Below the pieces are notes generated by a model. It ran no database searches. It was not told where the DNA came from and saw nothing but the letters and a program-made list of their open reading frames with translations. This document shows positions 37,233-46,073 of a stretch of DNA of 64,000 nt, one piece after another. Source of the stretch: Phycisphaerales bacterium (GTDB taxonomy: Bacteria > Planctomycetota > Phycisphaerae > Phycisphaerales > UBA1924); the NCBI GenBank assembly GCA_017642965.1, contig JAEPOJ010000001.1, positions 103,576-167,575 on the forward strand, written 5' to 3'. The position numbers and the translations under genes are program-made. How positions within the stretch are numbered: position 1 is the first letter of the stretch; every line of letters starts with the position of its first letter.

Positions 37233-39131
37233 TTAGCGAGCTTGAAGTGTAACCTCAATGGTGATTTCTTCGCCCTCGCGATTCACGCCAACCTTGACGG
37301 TATCGCCCGGCTCATGCTTCGCGAGCAGCTCGAGCCAAGCCTGGATGTCGGTGAGCTTCTGCCCATCCCAGCGCACGAGCCGGTCACCGGCAAGGATTCC
37401 GGCTTCGGCCGCGGAGCCGCCCTCGGTCACGTCGCCGATCGGGATGCCCGCCTCTTCATCGGTGTAGCTCCCGGGCATGATGCCGAAGCGGACCTTGATG
37501 TCGCTCATTGGGCTCGATGACTGCTGGGAGCTCTGCGCGGCATACTCGAAGCGTGTCGGGTAACTCGCGTACGAGCTGACCATCTCCGCGTAGAGGTGTA
37601 CGGCCTTGGTCGCTCCGACACGGTTGATCTTGTCGCTGGTGTCCTCAGGCGTGTGGTAGTCGGCGTGGAGCCCGTCAATGTGGCTGAACACGACGGGGAT
37701 GTCCGCCCGGTAGAACACGGTGTGGTCGCTCGCGCCGGACATGCGCTCGGGCGCGTTGATCACCAGCCCGGTGTCCTCGAACATCGGCGTGAAGAAGTCA
37801 CGCATACCGACGCCCGTATCCAGACCCGAGACGACGAGCCGCTCTTCCTCGATCCGCCCGATCATGTCCCAGTTAAACATCATGGCGTGGTTCTCGATAT
37901 CGACGATCGGGTCGCTGACATAGTGGCGGGAGCCGTTGAGCCCGCTTTCCTCGCCGTCGAAGAGCATGAGGAGCACGGAGCGGCGGTCGCCATCGGACTC
38001 CTGAGCCATCTCGCTGAGTATGTCGGCCAAGAGCAGGACGCCAGCGGAGCCGGAGGCGTTGTCGTCAGCTCCGGGGTGAAGCTTGCCGGGGCCGGTCCGT
38101 GAACCGAAGTAGCCCATGCCGAGGTGATCGAGATGAGCCCCAACAACGATCCATTCGTCTTGCAGCGCGCCGGACCCATGGATTACGCCGCCGACGTTCG
38201 CGGCCTGGATCGTCTGACGCTCGCTTGCCCCTTCGAGAGAGACACTGCTGCTGGCAGAAACCAGCTCCCCGCCGGTATCGGCGTGCCGACGCAGCCCCAT
38301 CAAGTCCATGCCGCCAAACCCGGCAGCGGTGACAAACTTCTCGCCCGCTTCGGGCGTCATCATGAAGACCGGGAAACCGGCCCCACCACCGCCTGAACCA
38401 AATCGGCTGATCCGATTCGCACGTCGATCGAACGTACCGGGCGGGTTGATGATGATCGCCCCTGCGGCGCCGCGCTCACTGAGGGCGCGCAGCTTGTTGT
38501 TGAATGAGGCACGCCCGGACCACGAACCATCGCCCCAGAGTGCCTCGCCGTCCTCGTCGACCGGTTCGAACCGGAACAGGACCGCGATCTTGCCATCGAG
38601 GTCCTCGACCCCGTTGAAGCTGTCGAAGCCGTCCGGGCCGTTGTCGATGCTGTAGCCAACAAAGACCATCTCGCCCGAGACCGCCCCGTCGCTGCCGAGC
38701 CCGGTGTACACGAAGTCCTCACCGGCCTCGAGCTCGACTCCCTCGAGCGTCAGGGTTTCTTGAGTCGCTTCCCAGGAGCCGCCGAGATCGAACGGGTCGT
38801 AGTAACTTGCGAAGGGTGTGCCGTCCTCGGAGGGGAACGCGGGCTTGATGCCGGCCTGCTCCAGCGTGAAAGCGCAGTATTCACGCGCACGCTCCATGCC
38901 TTCTGAACCGGGCACGCGCCCCATCATGTAGGGGCTGGCGAGCGTCGTGAGGTGCTCGTTGTAGAGCTTGACATCCTCGCTCACGGCCAGGATCGCATCC
39001 GAGATTGGTGCCCCGTCGAGGCCTTGGGTGCTCTTTGTTGCTCCAGTATCCAGCCCGGATGCGATCGCGAGAGTGCCCGCGGTTGCCAGTACTGCTGTGA
39101 TCGCCTTGAGGTGGTCGCATGTCCTCGTCAT
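37233..39131 (-). CDS. Secreted M28-family zinc aminopeptidase with PA and PDZ domains
   Basis: A 632-residue exported peptidase. A signal peptide (about residues 1-25) is followed by a substrate-facing region and a protease-associated domain (about 150-300, with GKIAVLFRFE and GAAGAIIINPP), then the M28 catalytic core. Zinc ligands and base are seen in VVGAHLDHLG (His), HPGADDNASGS (Asp), LFDGEESGLNGSRHY (Glu pair), NWDMIGR (Asp) and HADYHTPED (His). The last 95 residues form a PDZ domain (GIPIGDVTEGGSAAEAGILAG). PA-M28-PDZ proteins trim peptides outside the cytoplasm. Single-gene unit, divergent from the operon at 39287. Confidence 0.95.
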   Translation of the reverse strand: MTRTCDHLKAITAVLATAGTLAIASGLDTGATKSTQGLDGAPISDAILAVSEDVKLYNEHLTTLASPYMMGRVPGSEGMERAREYCAFTLEQAGIKPAFPSEDGTPFASYYDPFDLGGSWEATQETLTLEGVELEAGEDFVYTGLGSDGAVSGEMVFVGYSIDNGPDGFDSFNGVEDLDGKIAVLFRFEPVDEDGEALWGDGSWSGRASFNNKLRALSERGAAGAIIINPPGTFDRRANRISRFGSGGGGAGFPVFMMTPEAGEKFVTAAGFGGMDLMGLRRHADTGGELVSASSSVSLEGASERQTIQAANVGGVIHGSGALQDEWIVVGAHLDHLGMGYFGSRTGPGKLHPGADDNASGSAGVLLLADILSEMAQESDGDRRSVLLMLFDGEESGLNGSRHYVSDPIVDIENHAMMFNWDMIGRIEEERLVVSGLDTGVGMRDFFTPMFEDTGLVINAPERMSGASDHTVFYRADIPVVFSHIDGLHADYHTPEDTSDKINRVGATKAVHLYAEMVSSYASYPTRFEYAAQSSQQSSSPMSDIKVRFGIMPGSYTDEEAGIPIGDVTEGGSAAEAGILAGDRLVRWDGQKLTDIQAWLELLAKHEPGDTVKVGVNREGEEITIEVTLQAR

Positions 39132-39286
39132 CTTCGCCTCTTCTGTATGGAGTTGAACTGAAACCCGGCAACGCAGAACGCGTTGTCTGACCGAACTGGT
39201 GCATGTATTACCCGGATCGACCGCCTTGGTTGCAAAAAAACGTGATCGTGAAACCCTGAATCGTTTCCGGAAGATAGAGTTTTGGC

Positions 39287-40633
39287 GTGCGTCCTGCTCA
39301 TGCCCTGGCCATCTTTCTCGCCTGCCTCCTCGGGCGTGCGTCCTACGCGGGGTCGCTGCACCCCCAGGATGGCCCTCACGCGGACCTGCGGGTTGCCATC
39401 GAGGATCGGCAAGTCCGTTTTTCGGTTGGCGTCAATCTCGCGTTTCTGGACGAGACCATCGATGTCCCGCGCGAGGCACTCAATGAGCTCAGCGAGGCCG
39501 AATCGGAACGCGTTCTGGAGGTCTTCCGGGCGTATCTGATCGAGCAGGCAACGTGCATCATCAACGGCGACCGGGTCGAGCCAGCGTTCGAGCGATTGGA
39601 GATGTTCACCCACCCTGATCCGGGCATGATGGCGATCTTTCCGAAGATGGGCGCCCGCGCGTTGATCCGAGCCACCGTCGTGATGCGGTTCGATGCGCCA
39701 TCGGAGATCGAAACGGTGGATCTGACGTGGCCCGCGTACCCATACGACCTGCTCGCGGAGGAGATGGAGCAGGCGAGCGCTGTTCGAGCAAGGATGTACT
39801 TCGAGGCCGTGCTGACCGCCAACGGCAAGACCGAGCCCGCCCGGTTTACCCAAGCCGAACCGACGCTGCGCTGGTCACGATCGGTTACGGAGACCGCCGA
39901 CCCCCTAGAGGACTTGCCGGTCCCGGTGATCGCCGATGTGTCGGAGGACTCGGTGCTCACACGCATCGTGGTGATCGCCCTGGTGCTGACGCTGGCGGGT
40001 GCCGTGATGGCGAAGAGAAGGAACACGACGCTCGCGCGGATGTTTGGAGCCGCGTTCCTGCTCACGGCGGCGGCGATTGTGTATCTGGTTGTTGTCGCGC
40101 CCGGGCTGCGCCCCCCACCACCGCCGCTGCTTTCGGTAACAGACGCGGAACGGGTGCTGCTGGCGCTGCACGAGCGCCTGTACCGGGCGTTCGACTACAC
40201 CGCGGAGTCGGACATTTACGATCATCTTGCGTTCGCGATCGAGGGCGATTTGCTGGGTGAGCTCTATGAGCAGATCCGCCTGTCGTTGCTGCAAGCCGAA
40301 GAGGAGATGAAGATCGGCGTCGTCACCGGGCTCAAGCCGATCGAGACGAGCGTCCTTGAGATCGATGATGCGGGCGAATCCTCGGTCGGGCTGGGCTTTC
40401 GGGCCCGGCACCGCTGGCGCGTCGATGGGACGGTGTACCACTGGGGGCACAGCCACACCCGCGCGCACATTTACGAGGCCGACTACCGTGTTCGCTACAC
40501 GCAGGACGGATGGAAGCTCACGGCGCACGAGCTGCGATCGCAGCAGCGCATCGATCCGGACGACGGATCGCTGTTTAATGAGAGCGAGTCGATCCAGGAT
40601 CAGCTCGAGGATCTCGGGCTGCCGGATATCTAA
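39287..40633 (+). CDS. Hypothetical envelope protein, first gene of the hybrid ABC operon
   Basis: A 448-residue protein starting at a GTG. It has a signal peptide (about residues 1-21), an extracytoplasmic domain of about 200 residues (GVNLAFLDETIDVPREAL; AYPYDLLAEEMEQASA), two close membrane helices (about 224-243 and 250-270) with a short basic loop (KRRNTTLARM), then a C-terminal soluble domain of about 175 residues with HRWRVDGTVYHWGHSHTRAHIY, an unusual His-rich strand. I do not recognise the family. It ends three bases before the ABC ATPase gene, so the four genes to 43411 act together. The His cluster would fit metal binding, in line with the ZnuA-like partner. Confidence 0.8.
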   Translation: MRPAHALAIFLACLLGRASYAGSLHPQDGPHADLRVAIEDRQVRFSVGVNLAFLDETIDVPREALNELSEAESERVLEVFRAYLIEQATCIINGDRVEPAFERLEMFTHPDPGMMAIFPKMGARALIRATVVMRFDAPSEIETVDLTWPAYPYDLLAEEMEQASAVRARMYFEAVLTANGKTEPARFTQAEPTLRWSRSVTETADPLEDLPVPVIADVSEDSVLTRIVVIALVLTLAGAVMAKRRNTTLARMFGAAFLLTAAAIVYLVVVAPGLRPPPPPLLSVTDAERVLLALHERLYRAFDYTAESDIYDHLAFAIEGDLLGELYEQIRLSLLQAEEEMKIGVVTGLKPIETSVLEIDDAGESSVGLGFRARHRWRVDGTVYHWGHSHTRAHIYEADYRVRYTQDGWKLTAHELRSQQRIDPDDGSLFNESESIQDQLEDLGLPDI

Positions 40634-40636
40634 ACG

Positions 40637-41332
40637 ATGGACGTCACCGGCACCAACTCGGTCATCCGTCTCTCGGATGTGGCGTACCGGTTCCCCGGGC
40701 ACGATCGGCTCACGCTGCGCGTGCCGAGCTTCAGCGTTCCGGAGGGCGAGCACACCGCGATCACCGGGCCGAGCGGCTGCGGGAAGACGACGCTGCTGCG
40801 CCTGATCGCGGGCGTGCTGGTCCCGGGCGAGGGATCAGTCCAGACGCTGGGGACAGACACAACCAGGCTGCATCACAAGGCACGCAGCAGGCAGCGCCTT
40901 CGCTCGATCGGGATGGTCTTCCAGGACTTCGCGATCCTGGACTACCTGACCGCGTTTGAGAACATCATGCTGACAGCCAGGATTGGGCGTGCAGACTCCG
41001 GCTCCTCGCGTGAGCATGCGCGAGCGCTGGCGGAACGCGCCGGAATCGGGCACGTGCTGCACCGGCGTCCGGGTCGGCTGAGCCAGGGTGAGCGACAGCG
41101 CGTTGCGGTGTGCAGGGCGCTCGTGACCAAACCCCGGCTTGTCGTCTGTGACGAGCCGACGGGCAACCTCGACCCGTCCCGCTCCAAGGCCATCGTTGAT
41201 CTTGTGCTGGCCGAAGCGGACACGCTGGGTTCCACGGTAATCACGGTCACACACGACCAGACGGTGCTTGACCGGTTCGATCGCACGATCGACCTGAGCG
41301 AGGTCGCGACGCTCAAGGGGGTTGACGCGTGA
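40637..41332 (+). CDS. ABC transporter ATPase, LolD/MacB-like
   Basis: A 231-residue ABC ATPase of the type that works with FtsX-fold permeases. Walker A GPSGCGKTTLLRLIAG, Q-loop VFQDFAILDYLTAFEN (typical of LolD/MacB/FtsE: FQ-x-F-x-L), signature LSQGERQRVAVCRAL, Walker B LVVCDEPTGNLD and VTHDQ (switch His) are intact. The next gene, encoding the permease, starts on its stop codon (GTGA, 41329-41332), so the two are made in step. LolD/MacB ATPases drive mechanotransmission, meaning periplasmic lipid, protein or drug handling, rather than import. Confidence 0.94.
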   Translation: MDVTGTNSVIRLSDVAYRFPGHDRLTLRVPSFSVPEGEHTAITGPSGCGKTTLLRLIAGVLVPGEGSVQTLGTDTTRLHHKARSRQRLRSIGMVFQDFAILDYLTAFENIMLTARIGRADSGSSREHARALAERAGIGHVLHRRPGRLSQGERQRVAVCRALVTKPRLVVCDEPTGNLDPSRSKAIVDLVLAEADTLGSTVITVTHDQTVLDRFDRTIDLSEVATLKGVDA

Positions 41333-42492
41333 TCTTTTTGGCGCTGCGCCATGCTCGGTATCGGTGGGGTCGAACGCTGATGCTCTGCGTGTGCGTGTTT
41401 GTCATCGCCGGGCTGCCGCTTGTGACGCGGAGCGTTGTGCGATCGTTCGAGGATTCACTGCGCGATCGGGCGATCACGGTGCCGATGATTGTCGGGTCCG
41501 CGGGGAGCCGGTTCGATCTGGTGCTCGCCTCTCTGCACTGGCGGGCATCGGATGTGACCCCTATCCCACTGGGCGTTGCGGAGGAGATCCGTTCCGAGCC
41601 CGGCGTGATGGCGATCCCGGTGCACGTGCGTTTCCGGGCGCGGGGGATCCCGATCGCGGCGGTGCCGTACGAGTACTTCGAGTACCGCCTCCTCACTCCG
41701 CGTGACGGACGACTGGTGGCCGGGCTGGGCGAGGCGGTGCTGGGCTCTTCCGCCGCGGCGGAGCTGGGGCTCGTACCCGGGGATGAGCTGCCGAGCGACC
41801 AGCTACGCTCGTACGACATCACCGCTCCGTCCGCGGTCATGCTGCGTGTCGTGGGCGTGCTCCGCGAGACGGGCACCGCGGATGATCGCGCGGTCTTTGT
41901 GGACCTCGAAACCGCGTGGACGCTTGAGGGCATCGCCCACGGGCACGAGGAGGCGTCGTCGATCACCGACGAGAACAAGCTGATCGGTCGTTCGGATGAC
42001 CGCGTGGCGTTGTCAGGGGCCGTCATCGAGCACCAGCGGATCGACGAGTCCACGATCGGCTCCTTTCACCTCCACGCGGACCGGGCGGACCTGCCGGTCA
42101 CCGCGATCCTGGTGTTCCCGGGGTCAGAGAAGACAGCCACGCTCGTGCGCACGCGCATCAATGCCGACCCAACACGTCAGGCGCTGTCGCCCAGCGCGGT
42201 CTCGGAGGAGCTGATCGGGTCGGTCCTGCGTGTGCGCCGTGTGGTCGATGCGATCTCGCTGGTCGTGGGCATCGCGATGCTTGGGCTGCTGGTGCTCGTC
42301 GCCCTGCTGAGCTATCGTGCGCGGGCGGATGAGGTGCGGACGCTGCTGGAGATCGGCGCGACGCCGTCCCAAGTCGCGGCGCTGTTCCTGACCGAGTTCG
42401 GGGGCGTGATCCTGGTCGGGGTCGGCGCGGCTTTTCTGGCGGCGTGGGCATTGGGCGGGGCTTCGGACCGAATACTCACCCTGTTTACCTGA
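41329..42492 (+). CDS. FtsX/MacB-type ABC permease
   Basis: A 387-residue permease starting at GTG with an overlap of four bases on the ATPase stop. An N-terminal helix (about residues 12-33) is followed by a large periplasmic domain (about 34-300, MacB_PCD-like: VPIPLGVAEEIRSEPGVMAIP and SSAAAELGLVPGDELP). The C-terminal FtsX region has helices near 304-326 and 346-375, with RADEVRTLLEIGATPSQVAALFL, the standard cytoplasmic loop. The usual FtsX fold has four helices; only three are evident, and the protein ends ten residues after the last one, so it may be slightly short. Confidence 0.88.
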   Translation: MIFLALRHARYRWGRTLMLCVCVFVIAGLPLVTRSVVRSFEDSLRDRAITVPMIVGSAGSRFDLVLASLHWRASDVTPIPLGVAEEIRSEPGVMAIPVHVRFRARGIPIAAVPYEYFEYRLLTPRDGRLVAGLGEAVLGSSAAAELGLVPGDELPSDQLRSYDITAPSAVMLRVVGVLRETGTADDRAVFVDLETAWTLEGIAHGHEEASSITDENKLIGRSDDRVALSGAVIEHQRIDESTIGSFHLHADRADLPVTAILVFPGSEKTATLVRTRINADPTRQALSPSAVSEELIGSVLRVRRVVDAISLVVGIAMLGLLVLVALLSYRARADEVRTLLEIGATPSQVAALFLTEFGGVILVGVGAAFLAAWALGGASDRILTLFT

Positions 42493-42508
42493 ACAGAAGG
42501 ACGAACGG

Positions 42509-43411
42509 ATGAGACTGCTGAGCTTGTTGGTTATCGCGCTGGTCGGGCTCGCTCTATGTGGGTGCGATCGAACCGATGCATCACCAGACCAACTGCACAT
42601 CGAAGACGTTGTGCGCACCACCTCAGCACCGGTCGATGCGCTGACGCGTCGAATCGCTGGCGATGCGGTGCCGGTCGAACTGCTCTGCCCGCAGTCCGAG
42701 GACCCCGCCGCGTGGCGCCCCGACCCCGAGACGGTTGCGTCGTATCAGCGAGCCAAGCTCATCGTGGCGAACGGCGCAGGGTACGAGGCGTGGGTACAGA
42801 CCGCCCCGCTGCCGCGCTCACGCCTGATCGAAGCGGCCGATGGGCTCTCAGAGCCGCTGATCACGGTCCGGGGCGAGACGCATTCCCACGGCCCCGAGGG
42901 TCATCACACGCATGAGGTGACACTCGGGGAGGTCTGGCTTGATCCGTTGAACGCGATTGCGCAGGCACGGGCGATCACCGCGGGGCTCGCTGACGCGTTC
43001 CCCGAGCATCAGGACAAATTTGGCGCCAATCTTGATGTACTGAGCACCGAGCTGATGGATCTGCATCAGCGGCTCGAACGTCTAGAGCAGGAAGGTGCAG
43101 CGATCGTCGCGCCCAGCACCCCGTTCGGCTATCTCGCCCGGCGGTACGGCTGGCAGACGCTCGATCTCTCACAGGCCCCAGAGGATTGGCCGATGGATCT
43201 GTACTCGCACGGGATGGAGTCAGGGGATTTCGGATCAGGGCCCCGGGCGCTCTTGTGTGACAAGCCCCCCGACCCGGCGGTCGCGAACACCCTGCTCGAA
43301 TCGCACGACGTGCATCTCGTACTCTGGCGGACCGGTTCCCGCGACCGTGGCAAGTCATTCACTGAGATGCTCTCAGGGAACATCGATCGACTCGAAGCCT
43401 CGATTCCCTGA
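42509..43411 (+). CDS. ZnuA-like metal-binding lipoprotein
   Basis: A 300-residue lipoprotein (lipobox LCGC, Cys19) of the cluster 9 / TroA family that binds Zn or Mn for ABC import. Family marks are VVRTTSAPVDALTRRIAGD, DPAAWRPDPETVASYQRAKLIVANGAGYEAWV, VWLDPLNAIAQARAIT and VAPSTPFGYLARRYGW. A His-rich loop (HSHGPEGHHTHE, about residues 133-144) is typical of zinc-specific members. It follows the permease gene by 16 bases. Its partners in ZnuABC would be a ZnuB/C pair, but here it is encoded with an FtsX-type permease. The family His in PHPHFWLDP-like positions are partly altered (VWLDP). Confidence 0.88.
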   Translation: MRLLSLLVIALVGLALCGCDRTDASPDQLHIEDVVRTTSAPVDALTRRIAGDAVPVELLCPQSEDPAAWRPDPETVASYQRAKLIVANGAGYEAWVQTAPLPRSRLIEAADGLSEPLITVRGETHSHGPEGHHTHEVTLGEVWLDPLNAIAQARAITAGLADAFPEHQDKFGANLDVLSTELMDLHQRLERLEQEGAAIVAPSTPFGYLARRYGWQTLDLSQAPEDWPMDLYSHGMESGDFGSGPRALLCDKPPDPAVANTLLESHDVHLVLWRTGSRDRGKSFTEMLSGNIDRLEASIP

Positions 43412-43927
43412 CGAGCCGGAGTCAGAGGCGGATGCTCGAGTCTGAGGCAGATCGAGTTTTCATCCGCACCTCGTGCTTCTCTGCCGTCTTTGAGCCAGAG
43501 GCACGAGATTCAATGACACCGCGGGCAACCTCACCTGCAGGATGCCGGGGCCACAACATTTATATATCAATATACACGAAACCGACACAACTATGAGTCG
43601 TCGGCCGCCGCGACGCACGCGCCTCCCGATGGTCCTACAGGCGCCGAAGTCCGCCCTGTCCGAATATTTACGGTCATTCTGGTGTCTTGCACGAGCACAC
43701 GCCTCGACGGGCGCCGACACCTCGGATTGCTATGCAATTAATATTAGCAATAATTCTATGTACGCGCAGATTATATTAATACGCCGCAATGCCCCTTGAT
43801 ATTGGATGTCGTGCGTGTATCTTTGGGAAGACCATCGATGCGTATGTTGAACTTGGCGTTCAGGAAACGCCCCGGCTCTCGGGGGGTTGCGCTATCGGCA
43901 TGCCATCGAGACACCTGGAGATACGAA
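43412..43927. other. 516-base gene-free region upstream of the lamin-tail protein
   Basis: This stretch is unusual for its AT-rich islands: 43558-43575 (TTTATATATCAATATACAC) and 43735-43792, which carries AATTAATATTAGCAATAATT and ATTATATTAATACG. No terminator with a T run follows the operon ending at 43411, and no clear sigma70 promoter is seen for 43928, though TATGTTG at 43842-43848 resembles a -10. One short frame (about 43574-43799) has no ribosome site or homology features, so I leave it out. It may mark an old junction. Confidence 0.55.
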
Positions 43928-45028
43928 ATGAACCTGCGAATCACACTGTCATGCTTGACGCTCGCCGCCATCGCCGGATCCGCTGCCGCGGGCCCCATTT
44001 ACATCAACGAGATCGTCAGTGACCCGGACGGGGGCGACGGCGCATGGGAGTACATCGAGCTCTTCGGCTGCCCCGGCGAGTCCCTCACGGGCTACGTTGT
44101 GATCGTCATGAACGATAACGGCTCAACAGCTGAGATCGACGAGGCGTTCCACTTCCCAACCACGGGCTCCCTGTACAGCCTCGATGAGGACGGGTACTTC
44201 GTCATCTGGAACACCGAGTACGACGAGGAGAGCGAAGGGGATGCCGGCTCACCCTCAGACCACGCGCTCGAGTCCGACATCTACAGCGTCCTGCCAGACA
44301 CCATCACCAACAACGACGCCGACATCGACAACTCGACCGACCGCCATGAAGCCAGCTTTGTCGAGCTCCGCACCGCGGGCGACTACGCCGGCAAAATCGC
44401 GAACGACGGCTCCATCACCATCATCCTCGCCAATAACGTCTCCAACTACGGCATCATCGAGAAGGACGACAGCATCCCCACCACCTACCCGTTCACCATG
44501 GTCGACGAGGTCGCCTGGTCCGACGGCGGGTCCGAGTACACTGTCGAGGAAGCCAACGAGTTCGACTACACCCCCGGCTTCAACCCCGACATGCTCGTCC
44601 GCTGCGGCAACACCAGCGCCAACATCGTTGACACCACCCTCGATCTCGACCCCACCAGCGGCACCGAGCCCTACCGCGATGCATACATCGAGTGGTTCGG
44701 CGCTGAGGTTGACTCCAACCCGACCGCCAACAACGAGGGCGACGTGTTCTACTCCAAGAACAGTGAGGACTCGTACGGCGCCGGCGCCTACACCGCGGGC
44801 CCACCCAGCTCCTTCACACCGATGGAAGACGTGGATGATGTCACCGCGACGCCCGGGTTCGCCAACCACTACTTCGACAGCGACTCCAAGCAGATCTCCG
44901 TCTCTTGCCGCCTCGCGGGCGACATGAACCAGGACGGCAGCGTCAACTTCGCCGACATCGAGCACGTGCTCAACAACGGCGGCAGCTACGCCGATCTCCT
45001 CAAGGTCATGGACTCGATGGGCCGCTGA
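43928..45028 (+). CDS. Secreted lamin-tail-like protein with dockerin-like C-terminus
   Basis: A 366-residue exported protein. A signal peptide of 21 or so residues (ends GSAAAG) is followed by an LTD-like (lamin tail) beta-sandwich opening YINEIVSDPDGGDGAWEYIELFG. An acidic, Asn/Thr-rich middle follows. The C-terminus has DMNQDGSVNFADIEHVLNNGG, a single EF-hand-like dockerin repeat, but lacks the GCP ending of its neighbours. The leader GGAGATACGAAATGAA (43917-43932) is identical to that before 6641. Paralogues of the LTD part are encoded at 46074-47810 and 49010-50401. It lies apart from both on the same strand as the latter. Confidence 0.85.
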   Translation: MNLRITLSCLTLAAIAGSAAAGPIYINEIVSDPDGGDGAWEYIELFGCPGESLTGYVVIVMNDNGSTAEIDEAFHFPTTGSLYSLDEDGYFVIWNTEYDEESEGDAGSPSDHALESDIYSVLPDTITNNDADIDNSTDRHEASFVELRTAGDYAGKIANDGSITIILANNVSNYGIIEKDDSIPTTYPFTMVDEVAWSDGGSEYTVEEANEFDYTPGFNPDMLVRCGNTSANIVDTTLDLDPTSGTEPYRDAYIEWFGAEVDSNPTANNEGDVFYSKNSEDSYGAGAYTAGPPSSFTPMEDVDDVTATPGFANHYFDSDSKQISVSCRLAGDMNQDGSVNFADIEHVLNNGGSYADLLKVMDSMGR

Positions 45029-45080
45029 TCCCCCCACGATGATCCATGTCCACGAGCGCCCCCAGCGCTCTACTCAGCAG

Positions 45081-45111
45081 GACGTCCGGGCCACAACCCG
45101 GGCGTCTTTTT
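45081..45111 (+). terminator. Rho-independent terminator after the lamin-tail protein
   Basis: Stem GACGTCCGGG / CCCGGGCGTC (one G-U pair) with a six-base loop and five T (45107-45111). Confidence 0.8.
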
Positions 45112-45130
45112 CGCGACCAGCGCCGCAGTC

Positions 45131-45167
45131 ACACAAAGAAGCACGCCCGGGCCATACCCGGGCGTGC
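45131..45167 (-). terminator. Terminator of the PEP-CTERM-like gene
   Basis: Perfect 11-bp stem GCACGCCCGGG / CCCGGGCGTGC (45141-45151 with 45157-45167). On the minus strand it is followed by TTCTTTGTGT, a modest T-rich tail, 30 bases past the stop at 45197. Left arm and GC core resemble the plus-strand terminator at 45081, so the pair may share an origin. Confidence 0.75.
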
Positions 45168-45196
45168 GACGCGTGGTGCGGTTGTGACAGAGCCGA

Positions 45197-45940
45197 TCAG
45201 CGCCGACGACGGGCCGAGAACAACCCGCCAAGCCCCAGCAGCGCCATGGCGCCAGGGGCTGGCACCGTGGTGATCGAGAGCGAGGTGCTGAGGAACTCAT
45301 CGACTGAGGTGAACGCGGGATCACCCTCACGCACGTAGTGCTCGAAGATGAACTGGACCTCGATCACATCGCCCGCGAGCAGCGGCGTGTCGAAGCTGAA
45401 TGGCGAGTCGACCTGGGTGCCGGTGTTGAAGCCCGCCGAGAAATCCGCGAATGAGCCGAGCTGGGAGCTGACATTGAAGGTGACCTCCAGCGCGGTGCGG
45501 TCGTTCGTCGCCGCTCCGAACATCCCATCGAACGCGATGGTGGCCATGGTCGCCTCGGTGACCTGGATCTGCACATCGAGCCCGATGGTGTTGCGGGTCC
45601 GTGCGCGGTTTCCGCCGATCATAGCGGACTCGAGCAGCGAGCCCTGGATCGCTGAATCGGCGCTGATCACGACCGAGTTGGCGCCTGAGCTCACGCCCCC
45701 CGAGAACTGGTTGTGCCAGCCACTGATTGTCGGGTGTACGCTGCTGTCGAGGTCGTAGCCGAGGTCGAAGCTGCTGCTGCCCGTCATCACGTCTTCGATG
45801 CTCTGGCTGACCTGCGGATCAGCGGAGCGGAAGATGTACAGCGACGTCGCCTGTCCGTCGCCCGTGGTCATGAGGTCCGCCTGCGCCCCGCCCGCGAACG
45901 CGAGGACCGCGCCCATACCGATAGTTGCCTTGATGCTCAT
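45197..45940 (-). CDS. Exported protein with PEP-CTERM-like sorting tail
   Basis: A 247-residue secreted protein. A signal peptide (MSIKATIGMGAVLAFAGGAQA) is followed by a beta-rich body with SGANSVVISADSAIQG and two long acidic strands near residues 160-215. The tail VPAPGAMALLGLGGLFSARRRR is a clear exosortase-type signal (P-A-P-G, hydrophobic stretch, four Arg). The frame is open to 46018, but the ATG at 45940 has GGAGA six bases upstream, the leader pattern shared by other exported genes here. The body is not related to that of the 5794/6641 pair and matches no family I recognise. Confidence 0.87.
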   Translation of the reverse strand: MSIKATIGMGAVLAFAGGAQADLMTTGDGQATSLYIFRSADPQVSQSIEDVMTGSSSFDLGYDLDSSVHPTISGWHNQFSGGVSSGANSVVISADSAIQGSLLESAMIGGNRARTRNTIGLDVQIQVTEATMATIAFDGMFGAATNDRTALEVTFNVSSQLGSFADFSAGFNTGTQVDSPFSFDTPLLAGDVIEVQFIFEHYVREGDPAFTSVDEFLSTSLSITTVPAPGAMALLGLGGLFSARRRR

Positions 45941-46073
45941 GTGCTCTCTCCTCTTGGAAACTCTCTCAGAAAGAATGGTGCGCAAGCGTGCCGACAACGT
46001 GTCATGCCCGCGGCGCAACGGTTTGGAATGGGCGGGCGTCCCCTCTCAGCGACACCCGCCCGTGCGTAGCCGG

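Noticed and set aside
43574..43799. Small gene in the AT-rich intergenic region
   Set aside because: No ribosome site, biased basic start and no conserved feature; chance frame.
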